64,000 nt of DNA from JBCCMA01 sp039026595 (lineage in GTDB: Bacteria; Pseudomonadota; Gammaproteobacteria; Steroidobacterales; JBCCMA01). A program made the translations under genes and the position numbers. The stretch spans positions 1 to 64,000 of the forward strand of contig JBCCMA010000002.1 in NCBI GenBank assembly GCA_039026595.1, read 5' to 3'. The notes below the pieces were generated by a model, which worked only from the letters and a program-made list of their open reading frames with translations, was not told the DNA's origin and did not search any database. Of this stretch, positions 25,380 through 33,058 are shown in pieces. Every line of letters starts with the position of its first letter. Position 1 is the first letter of the stretch.

Positions 25380-27009
25380 GCCGAGGGCGCGGCGCCTTGG
25401 CGGGCGGCTGGATAGCCAGGTACTGGTCCGCCGCCACGTCTCGTAACACGGTTGCTTGACCGCCACCCCACTCAATCCGAAGCGTCGGCACGCTCTCCTG
25501 ATCGCCCAGCCCGATGTGCATCACACGCGAACTCTGGCTGATGTAGGACGCGCCGCTGATCGGCACGAGGGTACGTCGGCCCGTTGGCCCGTCGATATGG
25601 ACACGCGCGCCCAACCCGTGCGGCGCAAGGTCCGTGCGGCCATCCATATCGAACTCCAGCGCCAGCCAGTGCGCGTCATCGGCCGACAAGTCGTTACGGT
25701 AGAGCCGCGCCGGCTGCTGGTGCGACAGGATCAGCACATCAAGATCACCGTCGCGATCGTAGTCGAGCGTCATTAACGCGCGACCCTCAAGCTGGTGATC
25801 AAAACCCGCCGCATCGGTAACGTCATCGAACGTCCCGTCCTGGGAATTACGCCAAAGGTAAGCCGTCTCGCCGTCAAACGACTCGCCGGTAAGAACATCG
25901 GTGATCGGCCAGCCGTTGGTCATGATCAGGTCTACCCAGCCATCGTGATCGAAATCAGCGGCTTCGGAACCCCAACCCCAGCCGCCGTCATTCACACCGG
26001 CCGCAGCGGACTGTTCCTGAAAAAGATGTGCACCCTGATTCAGGTACAGGCCGTTGCCCCAGAAGTCGTTTTCAAACGCAGCGGTCGGCCAGATGGCGGT
26101 GATAAACCAGTCAGGCCGGTTGTTGCGATCAAAATCGGCCACGGCCATCCCCATCGCATTGTGCGCACGACCGATGGACCAGTCCGGCGTGCCCTCGACA
26201 GCGCCCTGCCCCGTGCCCGGATCCAACTCCGCAAACGTGCCGTTGCGAAGATTTCGATAATAGCGGCTGGTACCAAAATCGCCCGACACCAGCATCTCCG
26301 GCCAGCCGTCGCCGTCCATGTCAGAGAAAATGGCGCCAAACGCACGGGTGCTCTCTGTAATCACCGACGCGCGTTCGGTGGTGTTGCGGAACGTGCCATC
26401 GCCTTTGTTGACGAACAGCTTTGCGCCAAGCACGGCAGCGTTGTGCCAGGCTCCGACAAACAAATCGAGATCGCCGTCGCGGTCGATGTCCCCGAATGCG
26501 GCGCCGTAGCCATCGGGATGCGTCGTGGTCGTGGTGGCCACGCCCGCCGCCTCGGCCACATTCACGAAACGGCCACCCTCGTTACGGTACAAGAGGTGCT
26601 CACCGGGACGCGCGAAGCTGCTGAAATCGCCGTAGCTTGTAACGAACAAATCGTCGTCGCCATCGTGGTCGATGTCCCCGGTTGTGGCGCCCACCCCTCG
26701 GTGACGCAGCGCGACGCCCCAGCTTTTGGCTTCGTCGCGGAACGTACCGTCACGCTGATTGATGAACAGCGCATCGGGCCGCTGACCACCTCCCAACACG
26801 AAAACGTCGGGGTAGCCGTCACCGTTGAAATCCCCCACGGCACCGCCGCCGTGCATCGGGCCGGACTGATGATCCGTAGTGGTGGTGTGTTCAAACTCAA
26901 ACCCTGAGGCGAGCGTGACATCGGTAAACGACATCCGTTCATCCGCGAGCGCGGGGGCGCTCGCAAGGCTCGTCAAAGAACAAAACAACATCGTGCGGAA
27001 AAGAATCAC
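25333..27009 (-). CDS. Secreted CRTAC1-like FG-GAP protein with ASPIC/UnbV domain
   Basis: A 558-residue protein with a signal peptide ending APALADE. It has about eight FG-GAP/VCBS calcium-loop repeats of the type GDFNGDGYPDVFVLGG and GDIDRDGDLDLFVGAW, predicted to form a beta-propeller. The C-terminus is an ASPIC/UnbV domain: GLGARVHIDGPTGRRT, GASYISQSSRVMHIGLGDQ, LRIEWGGGQATVL. The family is extracellular and calcium-binding. The last 20 residues are Pro/Arg-rich, covering the stretch that overlaps the convergent desaturase gene. The next gene upstream on this strand is also a calcium-binding secreted protein. Confidence 0.92.
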   Translation of the reverse strand: MILFRTMLFCSLTSLASAPALADERMSFTDVTLASGFEFEHTTTTDHQSGPMHGGGAVGDFNGDGYPDVFVLGGGQRPDALFINQRDGTFRDEAKSWGVALRHRGVGATTGDIDHDGDDDLFVTSYGDFSSFARPGEHLLYRNEGGRFVNVAEAAGVATTTTTHPDGYGAAFGDIDRDGDLDLFVGAWHNAAVLGAKLFVNKGDGTFRNTTERASVITESTRAFGAIFSDMDGDGWPEMLVSGDFGTSRYYRNLRNGTFAELDPGTGQGAVEGTPDWSIGRAHNAMGMAVADFDRNNRPDWFITAIWPTAAFENDFWGNGLYLNQGAHLFQEQSAAAGVNDGGWGWGSEAADFDHDGWVDLIMTNGWPITDVLTGESFDGETAYLWRNSQDGTFDDVTDAAGFDHQLEGRALMTLDYDRDGDLDVLILSHQQPARLYRNDLSADDAHWLALEFDMDGRTDLAPHGLGARVHIDGPTGRRTLVPISGASYISQSSRVMHIGLGDQESVPTLRIEWGGGQATVLRDVAADQYLAIQPPAKAPRPRPIRPALPGPARLKRD

Positions 27010-27032
27010 GGCTATCCCCTCCTAGACAGAAA

Positions 27033-27088
27033 GGGCGACGCCGACCTGCGCCAGCGTCGCCCCATGTGGCGCCCGTTGTCCGGGCGCG
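27033..27088 (-). terminator. Two hairpins downstream of the dockerin-like gene, probable terminator region
   Basis: GGGCGACGC pairs with GCGTCGCCC (27033-27062) and, nearer the stop, GCGCCCG pairs with CGGGCGC around TTGTC. They separate the dockerin-like gene from the CRTAC1-like gene on the same strand. No T-run is present in the minus direction, so an intrinsic terminator is only possible, not certain. Confidence 0.45.
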
Positions 27089-27107
27089 CGTTTTGTTGCC
27101 CGGCGGC

Positions 27108-28253
27108 TTAGAGCCCGGCTTTCTTCATCAAAAGGTCCACCGGATCGGCGGCTTCGATGTCCTCGATCTTCGGCGTACGCAGGTAGTACGCCTGAGCGGC
27201 GATGTACTGCGTGGCGCACATCAGTGCATCCGGACCGGATTCGCACTGCGTGGTGAACATGTCGTGCCACTGGTTGTTCGGGCACGCCGCTTCGATCTCA
27301 TGCATGATCGTCTTGGCCACGCCGGGCGTCTTCATTTCGGCAACCAGCGCGCGGATGGTGATCCGACCCGCTTCAACCGCGCAGCGATCGGCAGAAAGAT
27401 CCACCACCGGCTGATCTTCATCATCCGGGTGACCTTCGTAATGGCAGAAGTAATAGTGGAAGCCTTCGCCAGCCGACATGGCCAGTGCATCGGCGGTCTG
27501 ACGACCGATCGCAAATGCCACGTCGTTCACAGTGAACGGCTCAGCCAGCGCGCGGGCTGCCAGCGTCGGGTCCACTGGGCCACCGCCGGCCTCGGACGGA
27601 TTCAGCATGGCGGCGCCCCAGTACTCGATGACGTCGGTGATGCTGGTCAGGTTTTCACGGCCGATGTACGAGCCGTTCAGACGCGGGTTGCAGACGCCGT
27701 CGCAGATATCGGGGATCCACGAGCCGGTACCGAGGTTCGACTCGATCGAGCAGCCTGCGCCCACGGTGCCGTCCGGCTTGATGTCACGCCAGACGCAGAT
27801 GTCCTCGGTGGAGAACGACCCTGGGCCGTAGTCGCAGAAGGTGCCCGCCGGGCAGTCAAACGAGAAGTAACACGTACAGGGCGGCTGCGCCGGATCCGTG
27901 CCCGTCGGGCCCGGCTCGGTGAAGAACAGTCCACGCATAATGCCGAGGTCTACAAAGTTGGTGACGCCGTCCGAATTCAGATCGGTGAGCGGATCGTTCG
28001 TGAAGAACGAGGCGCGCATGATGCCAAGATCCTGGGCGTTCACAGCCATGTCGTTATTGAAGTCGCCGTCGCACAGGTTGCCGTAGTGGTCCCCGTCTGC
28101 GTCGCGTTGCAATGGGTTAGCTACGAGCGTGCAATTGTCGCTGTTGTCATCGTAGCCGTCGCCGTCGCTGTCAAAAGTGTCTTGTGCCAGTGCTGACGCG
28201 GGCACGAAGGCAATGGCGAGCGCCAGAGCCTTGAGTCGATTGCTCAGTGTCAT
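27108..28253 (-). CDS. Secreted protein with TSP3-like and dockerin-like calcium-binding repeats
   Basis: Start chosen at ATG 28253 with TAGGA before it; the open frame extends 28 codons upstream without a site. The 381-residue product has a signal peptide ending PASALAQ. A TSP3-like segment follows (DSDGDGYDDNSDNC, DADGDHYGNLCD), then two dockerin-like motifs (FNNDMAVNAQDLGIMRASFF, LNSDGVTNFVDLGIMRGLFF) and a cysteine-rich patch (CTCYFSFDCPAGTFCDYG). The remaining 230 residues are not recognised. The same dockerin-like module appears at the C-terminus of the pseudogene at 10312-11253. Role unknown; export and calcium binding are well supported. Confidence 0.87.
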   Translation of the reverse strand: MTLSNRLKALALAIAFVPASALAQDTFDSDGDGYDDNSDNCTLVANPLQRDADGDHYGNLCDGDFNNDMAVNAQDLGIMRASFFTNDPLTDLNSDGVTNFVDLGIMRGLFFTEPGPTGTDPAQPPCTCYFSFDCPAGTFCDYGPGSFSTEDICVWRDIKPDGTVGAGCSIESNLGTGSWIPDICDGVCNPRLNGSYIGRENLTSITDVIEYWGAAMLNPSEAGGGPVDPTLAARALAEPFTVNDVAFAIGRQTADALAMSAGEGFHYYFCHYEGHPDDEDQPVVDLSADRCAVEAGRITIRALVAEMKTPGVAKTIMHEIEAACPNNQWHDMFTTQCESGPDALMCATQYIAAQAYYLRTPKIEDIEAADPVDLLMKKAGL

Positions 28254-28551
28254 GAGTCCTACCCTAAATGTTGTTGTCGGTCCGTCCCCTGAGAGATGCC
28301 ACAGGATATCGTGTTTGACCAAAAACCGCAGAAACATTTAGAAGCGCGCGCGAGTCGGCCGCAAATCATTGAAATAAAAACAAAAGGCGGAGTTTTCAGG
28401 GCTTCTCGCGCCGCATTCTGGTCGTCAGCAGAGGCCACGGCATTGAAACTTGCGGACATAACCTGCCGCGGCGGTTGCCGTTGCGCCATCGTGCCCGGCC
28501 GCGTGCATCCCGCTCCCCGCCTGAACCGAAACACGATCTATGGAGAACAAA

Positions 28552-28989
28552 GTGCACGACACCCGCCCCATGACGGTCTATTGGGACCGCTCCTGCTCGA
28601 TCTGCCGGGCGGAAATCGAGGCCCTCAATCTGACGGCCCACGGCTTCGAACTCAGCGATTGCTCAGCACCCGGCTTCACGGATGAGCACGCTGAGGCCTG
28701 CGGCATTACCGCTGACGACATGTTGCAGTCGCTGCACATCTGCGACGCCGATGGCGTCTGGTACAACGGCGTGGACGCGTTCGAGATCATCTATCGGCGC
28801 GCGGGGCACACGACGATTGCAAACTGGTTGGCCCGCCCCGGGCTGCGCCCGCTGCACGACCGGCTCTATGCCACGTTGGTCCGTCAGAGAGGCTGGATGG
28901 CTCGGCTCGGGCTTGCGCGACCGTGGTCGTGGCTGATCAAACGCCTTCAGGCCCGGCATGCCGCGCAAAACGCGAACTCCACGCCCTGA
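28552..28989 (+). CDS. DUF393 (DCC family) thiol-disulfide oxidoreductase-like protein
   Basis: The family signature YDGxCxxC appears as VYWDRSCSICRAEIEAL, retaining the CxxC pair. An ATG at 28540 is in frame, but GGAG at 28542-28545 is well placed for the GTG at 28552, so that start is preferred; the product is about 145 residues. The rest (DGVWYNGVDAFEIIYRRAG, LHDRLYATLVRQRGWMARLG) fits DUF393. The substrate is not known; members are often linked to membrane lipid or quinone genes. Confidence 0.85.
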   Translation: MHDTRPMTVYWDRSCSICRAEIEALNLTAHGFELSDCSAPGFTDEHAEACGITADDMLQSLHICDADGVWYNGVDAFEIIYRRAGHTTIANWLARPGLRPLHDRLYATLVRQRGWMARLGLARPWSWLIKRLQARHAAQNANSTP

Positions 28990-29034
28990 CAATCGTCAAT
29001 AGCCCGGCAAGGCCGGGAGCGCTAAGCTCAAGGC

Positions 29035-29943
29035 GTGAACGTTCAAAACACCGATACAGCGGCCGAAGCCGTTGTTGCCAACGGGCTCGGCAAACGGTTC
29101 GGGCAAAAAAAAGCGCTTGACGACCTCGACCTGCGACTGGGTCAACGCGGCATCACCGCCATTCTCGGGGCGAACGGTGCCGGAAAGACGACGTTTATTC
29201 GCTGCGTCCTCGGGCTGACCCGCCACGACACCGGGTCGATCAGCGTGTTTGGTCATGCGCCCGGTAGCGCCGCCGCCCGATCGCGCACCGGCGTCATGTT
29301 GCAGGACGCCGACCTCCCCCACCTGCTGACCCCGCGCGAACACCTGACCCTGTTTGCCAGCTACTACGACCGCCCGCTGGGCGTGGATCAGGCCATTGCG
29401 ACCTGCGATCTGACTGACTTTGCGGACAAGCGATACAAAAAACTGTCCGGCGGTCAGAAACGCCGTACCCAATTTGCACTATCGGTAATCGGTCAGCCCA
29501 GCTTGCTGTTTCTGGACGAGCCCACCACGGGGCTCGACACCGATGCACGCCGTACCTTGTGGCAAACCGTTCGCAACCTGGCCGACGCCGGTACGGCGAT
29601 TGTTCTGACCACACATTATCTTGAAGAAGCCGATGCGCTGGCTGACCGAGTAGTCGTAATCCGCGACGGCAAAGTGCTGACGGACGCGAGTACACAAACC
29701 ATTCGAGAGACCGTCGGCGGGTCATTAATCCGCTGCGTGACAACCGCCGCGCTCAACAGCGTCTCTGCTCTCGACGGCGTACGCAGCGTGCGCACCGAGG
29801 GGCGCTTCACCGAACTGCTATGTCATGACGCGCCGGCTGCCCTGCGCGCCTTGTTTGCGATCGACCCCTCACCTCAGGATCTGACCGTCAGTAAACCCAG
29901 CCTGGAAGAAGCCATCGCCGGCCTCGCCACGGTGACCCCATGA
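29035..29943 (+). CDS. ABC transporter ATP-binding protein (ABC-2 exporter)
   Basis: Starts at GTG 29035 and encodes 302 residues. Motifs: Walker A GANGAGKTT, Q-loop VMLQDAD, signature LSGGQKRR, Walker B LLFLDEP followed by TTGLD, and the switch H in TTHYLEEAD. A C-terminal extension of about 90 residues resembles the regulatory domain of CcmA/NatA-type ATPases. The permease gene overlaps its end by four bases (ATGA), so the two form one exporter. A 6-base hairpin (29003-29017) precedes the start. The substrate is unknown. Confidence 0.94.
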   Translation: MNVQNTDTAAEAVVANGLGKRFGQKKALDDLDLRLGQRGITAILGANGAGKTTFIRCVLGLTRHDTGSISVFGHAPGSAAARSRTGVMLQDADLPHLLTPREHLTLFASYYDRPLGVDQAIATCDLTDFADKRYKKLSGGQKRRTQFALSVIGQPSLLFLDEPTTGLDTDARRTLWQTVRNLADAGTAIVLTTHYLEEADALADRVVVIRDGKVLTDASTQTIRETVGGSLIRCVTTAALNSVSALDGVRSVRTEGRFTELLCHDAPAALRALFAIDPSPQDLTVSKPSLEEAIAGLATVTP

Positions 29944-30674
29944 GGTGGGGTCGCGCTTTTGTGAACGAGGCGGGCGCCGAAGTGCTGAAAGCATGGCGTG
30001 CGCCGGAGTTTTTGCTGCCCACCATGTTGATGCCGGTGGCGTTTTTTACACTCTTCGCCGTGGTTGTGCCGGGATCGAGCGATTCGCCGGCCTACCTGCT
30101 GGCAACCTTCGGCGTCTTTGCGGTCATGGGCCCGGCGATCTTCGGGTTCGGCGTCGCGGTGGCCAACGAACGTGAGCGTGGCTGGCTTGATATCAAACGC
30201 GCATCCCCGGCGTCGGGCGGCTTGTATATCGCGGCCAAGCTTTTCGCGACCGTCTTTTTCGGGGCGCTGTCGCTGGCGCTGATATACGGCGTGGCCGCCT
30301 TTGTTGCCGGTGTCAGCCTGCCGACAGGCACGTGGTTCGCGATGATGCTGGTGCATCTGGCCGGCTCCGTTCCCTTTGCGCTGATCGGACTGACGCTGGG
30401 TTTCCTGTTGAGCGCAAACGGCGCGGTGGCCGTGTCCAATATCGTGTTTCTCGCGTTGTCCGCGCTGGGCGGTCTGTGGATCCCGGTGTTTGTTTTCCCG
30501 ATCGCAATGCAGCGGTTTGCGACGCTGCTGCCAAGTTATCACCTGTCCGAGCTTGCGCTTGCCATCGGTGTGGGAGGGGATCGCCCGTCGGGTCTGCACG
30601 CGGGCGTCATAGCCATCATGACGGCTGTGCTGGCCGCGTTGGCCGCATTTGCCTGGAAGCGTCAGCGTGGATGA
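29940..30674 (+). CDS. ABC-2 type exporter permease
   Basis: A 244-residue membrane protein with six predicted helices, among them FLLPTMLMPVAFFTLFAVVV, LLATFGVFAVMGPAIFGFG, FALIGLTLGFLLSANGAVA and VFLALSALGGLWIPVFVF. The segment ERGWLDIKRASPASGGLYI is the characteristic cytoplasmic coupling loop of ABC-2 permeases. Start overlaps the ATPase stop, and its own end overlaps the amidohydrolase start by 8 bases, so three genes are co-translated. Confidence 0.92.
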   Translation: MRWGRAFVNEAGAEVLKAWRAPEFLLPTMLMPVAFFTLFAVVVPGSSDSPAYLLATFGVFAVMGPAIFGFGVAVANERERGWLDIKRASPASGGLYIAAKLFATVFFGALSLALIYGVAAFVAGVSLPTGTWFAMMLVHLAGSVPFALIGLTLGFLLSANGAVAVSNIVFLALSALGGLWIPVFVFPIAMQRFATLLPSYHLSELALAIGVGGDRPSGLHAGVIAIMTAVLAALAAFAWKRQRG

Positions 30675-31950
30675 ACCAAACGTTCTGCGTCGGGCGTTCA
30701 CCATCGCCGCAGGCTGCCTTGTGGCTCTTGCACTGGGCGCCGCGATTTTTCTGCCCACGCCCGACCCGGACAAACGCGCCGGTGCGCTCGCCATCACCAA
30801 TGCGCTGGCTTTCGATGGCGAGTTCTGGTGGGAAGACGCCACGCTACTGATTGAGAACGGTCGCGTTGTCGCGCTGGGCTCCGAAGTTGGCATTCCAACC
30901 CACGCACGCACCATCGATGTGGGCGGCGCCACCATTCTTCCGGGGTTAATCGACGCGCATGTCCACAGCTACGGCGACGCACTGACCCAGCAATTGCGCT
31001 TCGGAGTCACCACGGTTCTCGACATGTTCACGGCGCCGGGCTCACTCCCCGCATCCCGTGACGCCCGCGACAGCCTTGCGCCCAGCTCGCGGGCAGACCG
31101 ATTCAGCGCCGGCATGCTCGCCACTGTCGCCGGCGGGCACGGTTCGCAGTTTGGTGTCCCGATCGAGGCGATCGACGCGTCTACGGATATCGAGAAATGG
31201 GTCGCAGACCGGCTAAGCGAGGGATCCGACTACATCAAATTGGTGTACATCCCCTACCAGCGACGACTTCCGAGCCTGACGCTTGCCACGGCCAAAACCC
31301 TGATCGACGCCGCGCACGACGCCGGCGTCATGGCGGTCGCGCACGTGTCGAGCGGTCGTGGCGCGCAGGACATGGTCGCCGCCGGGGCCGACGGACTGGT
31401 GCACATCTGGGCCGACAAACCGGTGGACGATGCGTTTATCGATGCGGCGCTTGCCGCAGACATCTTCGTGATCCCCACGCTCGCGGTTTTTGCGACCGCA
31501 GAGCGCTCGGGCGAAGGCGTAAGACTGGCGGAGGACCCGAATTTCGAGGACCGGCTGACCGATGCACAGGCTGCCAGCCTGCGCTCCGATTTCGGACTGC
31601 GCATTCCGGGAATGCGCCTGCAGGCGGCCATCGACAACACACGGCGTCTTCACGACGCCGGTATTCCGATTCTGGCCGGCTCGGACGCGCCCAACCCCGG
31701 CACGGCGCACGGTCCCAGTCTCCATCACGAACTTGAGCTGCTGGTACGCGCCGGCCTCTCGCCCGCCGAGGCGCTGTCCGCGGCAACGGTCGTGCCGGCA
31801 GAGCGATTCAATTTGCAGGGGCGCGGCGAATTGACAGAAGAGGCGCGCGCCGACTTTATCGTGGTCGACGGCGATCCCCGGGAGGACCCGACCGCCACCC
31901 GCGCGCTGCGGCACGTGTTCAAAAACGGCGCCGACATCCCGCTGGACTGA
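30667..31950 (+). CDS. Amidohydrolase-family metal-dependent hydrolase with N-terminal anchor
   Basis: Start taken at GTG 30667, overlapping the permease stop; a TTG at 30649 is possible. About 427 residues with an N-terminal hydrophobic helix (AAGCLVALALGAAIFL) suggesting a periplasmic location. Amidohydrolase landmarks are complete: LPGLIDAHVHSYG with the HxH pair, IKLVYIP with the bridging lysine, VAHVSSG and LVHIWAD with the two later histidines, and LAGSDAPNPG with the catalytic aspartate. A composite-domain N-terminal strand (LLIENGRVVALG) and C-terminal RADFIVVDGDPRED complete the fold. The substrate is unknown; imidazolonepropionase/prolidase-like members are closest. Co-expressed with the exporter. 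Confidence 0.9.
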   Translation: MDEPNVLRRAFTIAAGCLVALALGAAIFLPTPDPDKRAGALAITNALAFDGEFWWEDATLLIENGRVVALGSEVGIPTHARTIDVGGATILPGLIDAHVHSYGDALTQQLRFGVTTVLDMFTAPGSLPASRDARDSLAPSSRADRFSAGMLATVAGGHGSQFGVPIEAIDASTDIEKWVADRLSEGSDYIKLVYIPYQRRLPSLTLATAKTLIDAAHDAGVMAVAHVSSGRGAQDMVAAGADGLVHIWADKPVDDAFIDAALAADIFVIPTLAVFATAERSGEGVRLAEDPNFEDRLTDAQAASLRSDFGLRIPGMRLQAAIDNTRRLHDAGIPILAGSDAPNPGTAHGPSLHHELELLVRAGLSPAEALSAATVVPAERFNLQGRGELTEEARADFIVVDGDPREDPTATRALRHVFKNGADIPLD

Positions 31951-32014
31951 TCGACCAGAATTACGTGCCCGATTTTCGGCGGCGCCGGGTGTGCGCATAG
32001 GTCACAATCTCACC

Positions 32015-33058
32015 ATGTTGAATCAAGACGCTCTTTACGACGCACTGCTGGCCCGAGATGCGAGTCTGGACGGTCGGGCCTACGTGGCCGTCAGGACCAC
32101 CCGCATCTTCTGTCGGCTGACCTGCCCGGCCCGCAAACCCAAACGTGAGAACTGCACCTTCTATAACGACGTCTCCGGCTGCCTTGAAGCGGGTTACCGC
32201 CCGTGCAAACGGTGTCAGCCACTGCGACCAGCGGGTGCGCTGGCCACACGAATGCAAAGTCTGATCGATGCGCTGGAGGCCGAGCCTGCGAAGCGCTGGA
32301 GCGAATCAACGCTGGTTGAACTTGGCCACGACCCCTCGACGGTGCGACGCCAGTTCCGAGAACACTTCGGCGTGACGTTTCTCGAGATGGCACGACTGCG
32401 TCGCTTGCGTCTCGGTGCCACCCGCCTGCGTGACGGCGACGCCGTGATCGATGCCCAACTCGATGCCGGCTTTTCATCCGATAGTGGTTTCCGGGATGCG
32501 CTCGCCCGGCTGCTGAACGTGGCGCCGGCGTCACTGACGGCCAACACAGCCGTCCGGGCAACCTGGATCGACACGCCCATTGGCGCGATGATCGCCGCGG
32601 GCTCGGAGGACGCTCTCCACGTGGTCGAGTTCTACGACTGCAAGGACCTGCCGCGCGAACTCCGGGCGCTCGGCAAAAAACACGGTCCGATCAGCCTCGG
32701 CGAGAACCGGATCACCGCGTCCTTGCGAGACGAAATGTCGGCCTACTTCGAAGGACACGGCCGTACGTTCAGCACGCCCGTCAACGGCATCGGCACCGAC
32801 TTCACCAAAACGGTTTGGCGAGCGCTTTGCGATATTCCTTACGGATCAACTGTGAGCTACGGGGAGCTGGCACAGCGTATTGGCAATCGAAAAGCGAGCC
32901 GCGCCGTTGCCCGCGCCAATGGCAGCAATCCGATGGCCATCATTGTGCCGTGCCACCGCGTGATCGCAGCGGACGGTTCGCTGAGCGGCTACGCGGGTGG
33001 CCCGTGGCGCAAGCGCTGGCTACTCGACCACGAGCGCCGCGTCGCCGGTTCGGGCTAG
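32015..33058 (+). CDS. ada: Ada bifunctional methylated-DNA repair protein and transcriptional activator
   Basis: About 347 residues from ATG 32015 (an in-frame start at 31991 is less likely). The N-terminal zinc domain has cysteines C33, C37, C64 and C67 (RIFCRLTCPAR, PCKRC); one accepts methyl groups from phosphotriesters and turns the protein into an activator. An AraC-type helix-turn-helix follows (STLVELGHDPSTVRRQFREHFG, LDAGFSSDSGFRDAL). The C-terminal methyltransferase carries the active site IIVPCHRVI with C313, preceded by PYGSTVSYGELA. It repairs O6-methylguanine and induces alkylation resistance. The 3' end overlaps the convergent CHAT gene by four bases. Confidence 0.96.
   Translation: MLNQDALYDALLARDASLDGRAYVAVRTTRIFCRLTCPARKPKRENCTFYNDVSGCLEAGYRPCKRCQPLRPAGALATRMQSLIDALEAEPAKRWSESTLVELGHDPSTVRRQFREHFGVTFLEMARLRRLRLGATRLRDGDAVIDAQLDAGFSSDSGFRDALARLLNVAPASLTANTAVRATWIDTPIGAMIAAGSEDALHVVEFYDCKDLPRELRALGKKHGPISLGENRITASLRDEMSAYFEGHGRTFSTPVNGIGTDFTKTVWRALCDIPYGSTVSYGELAQRIGNRKASRAVARANGSNPMAIIVPCHRVIAADGSLSGYAGGPWRKRWLLDHERRVAGSG

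Noticed and set aside
25795..28196. Plus-strand frames antisense to the CRTAC1-like and dockerin-like genes
   Set aside because: Val/Arg-rich shadows of calcium-repeat genes on the other strand.
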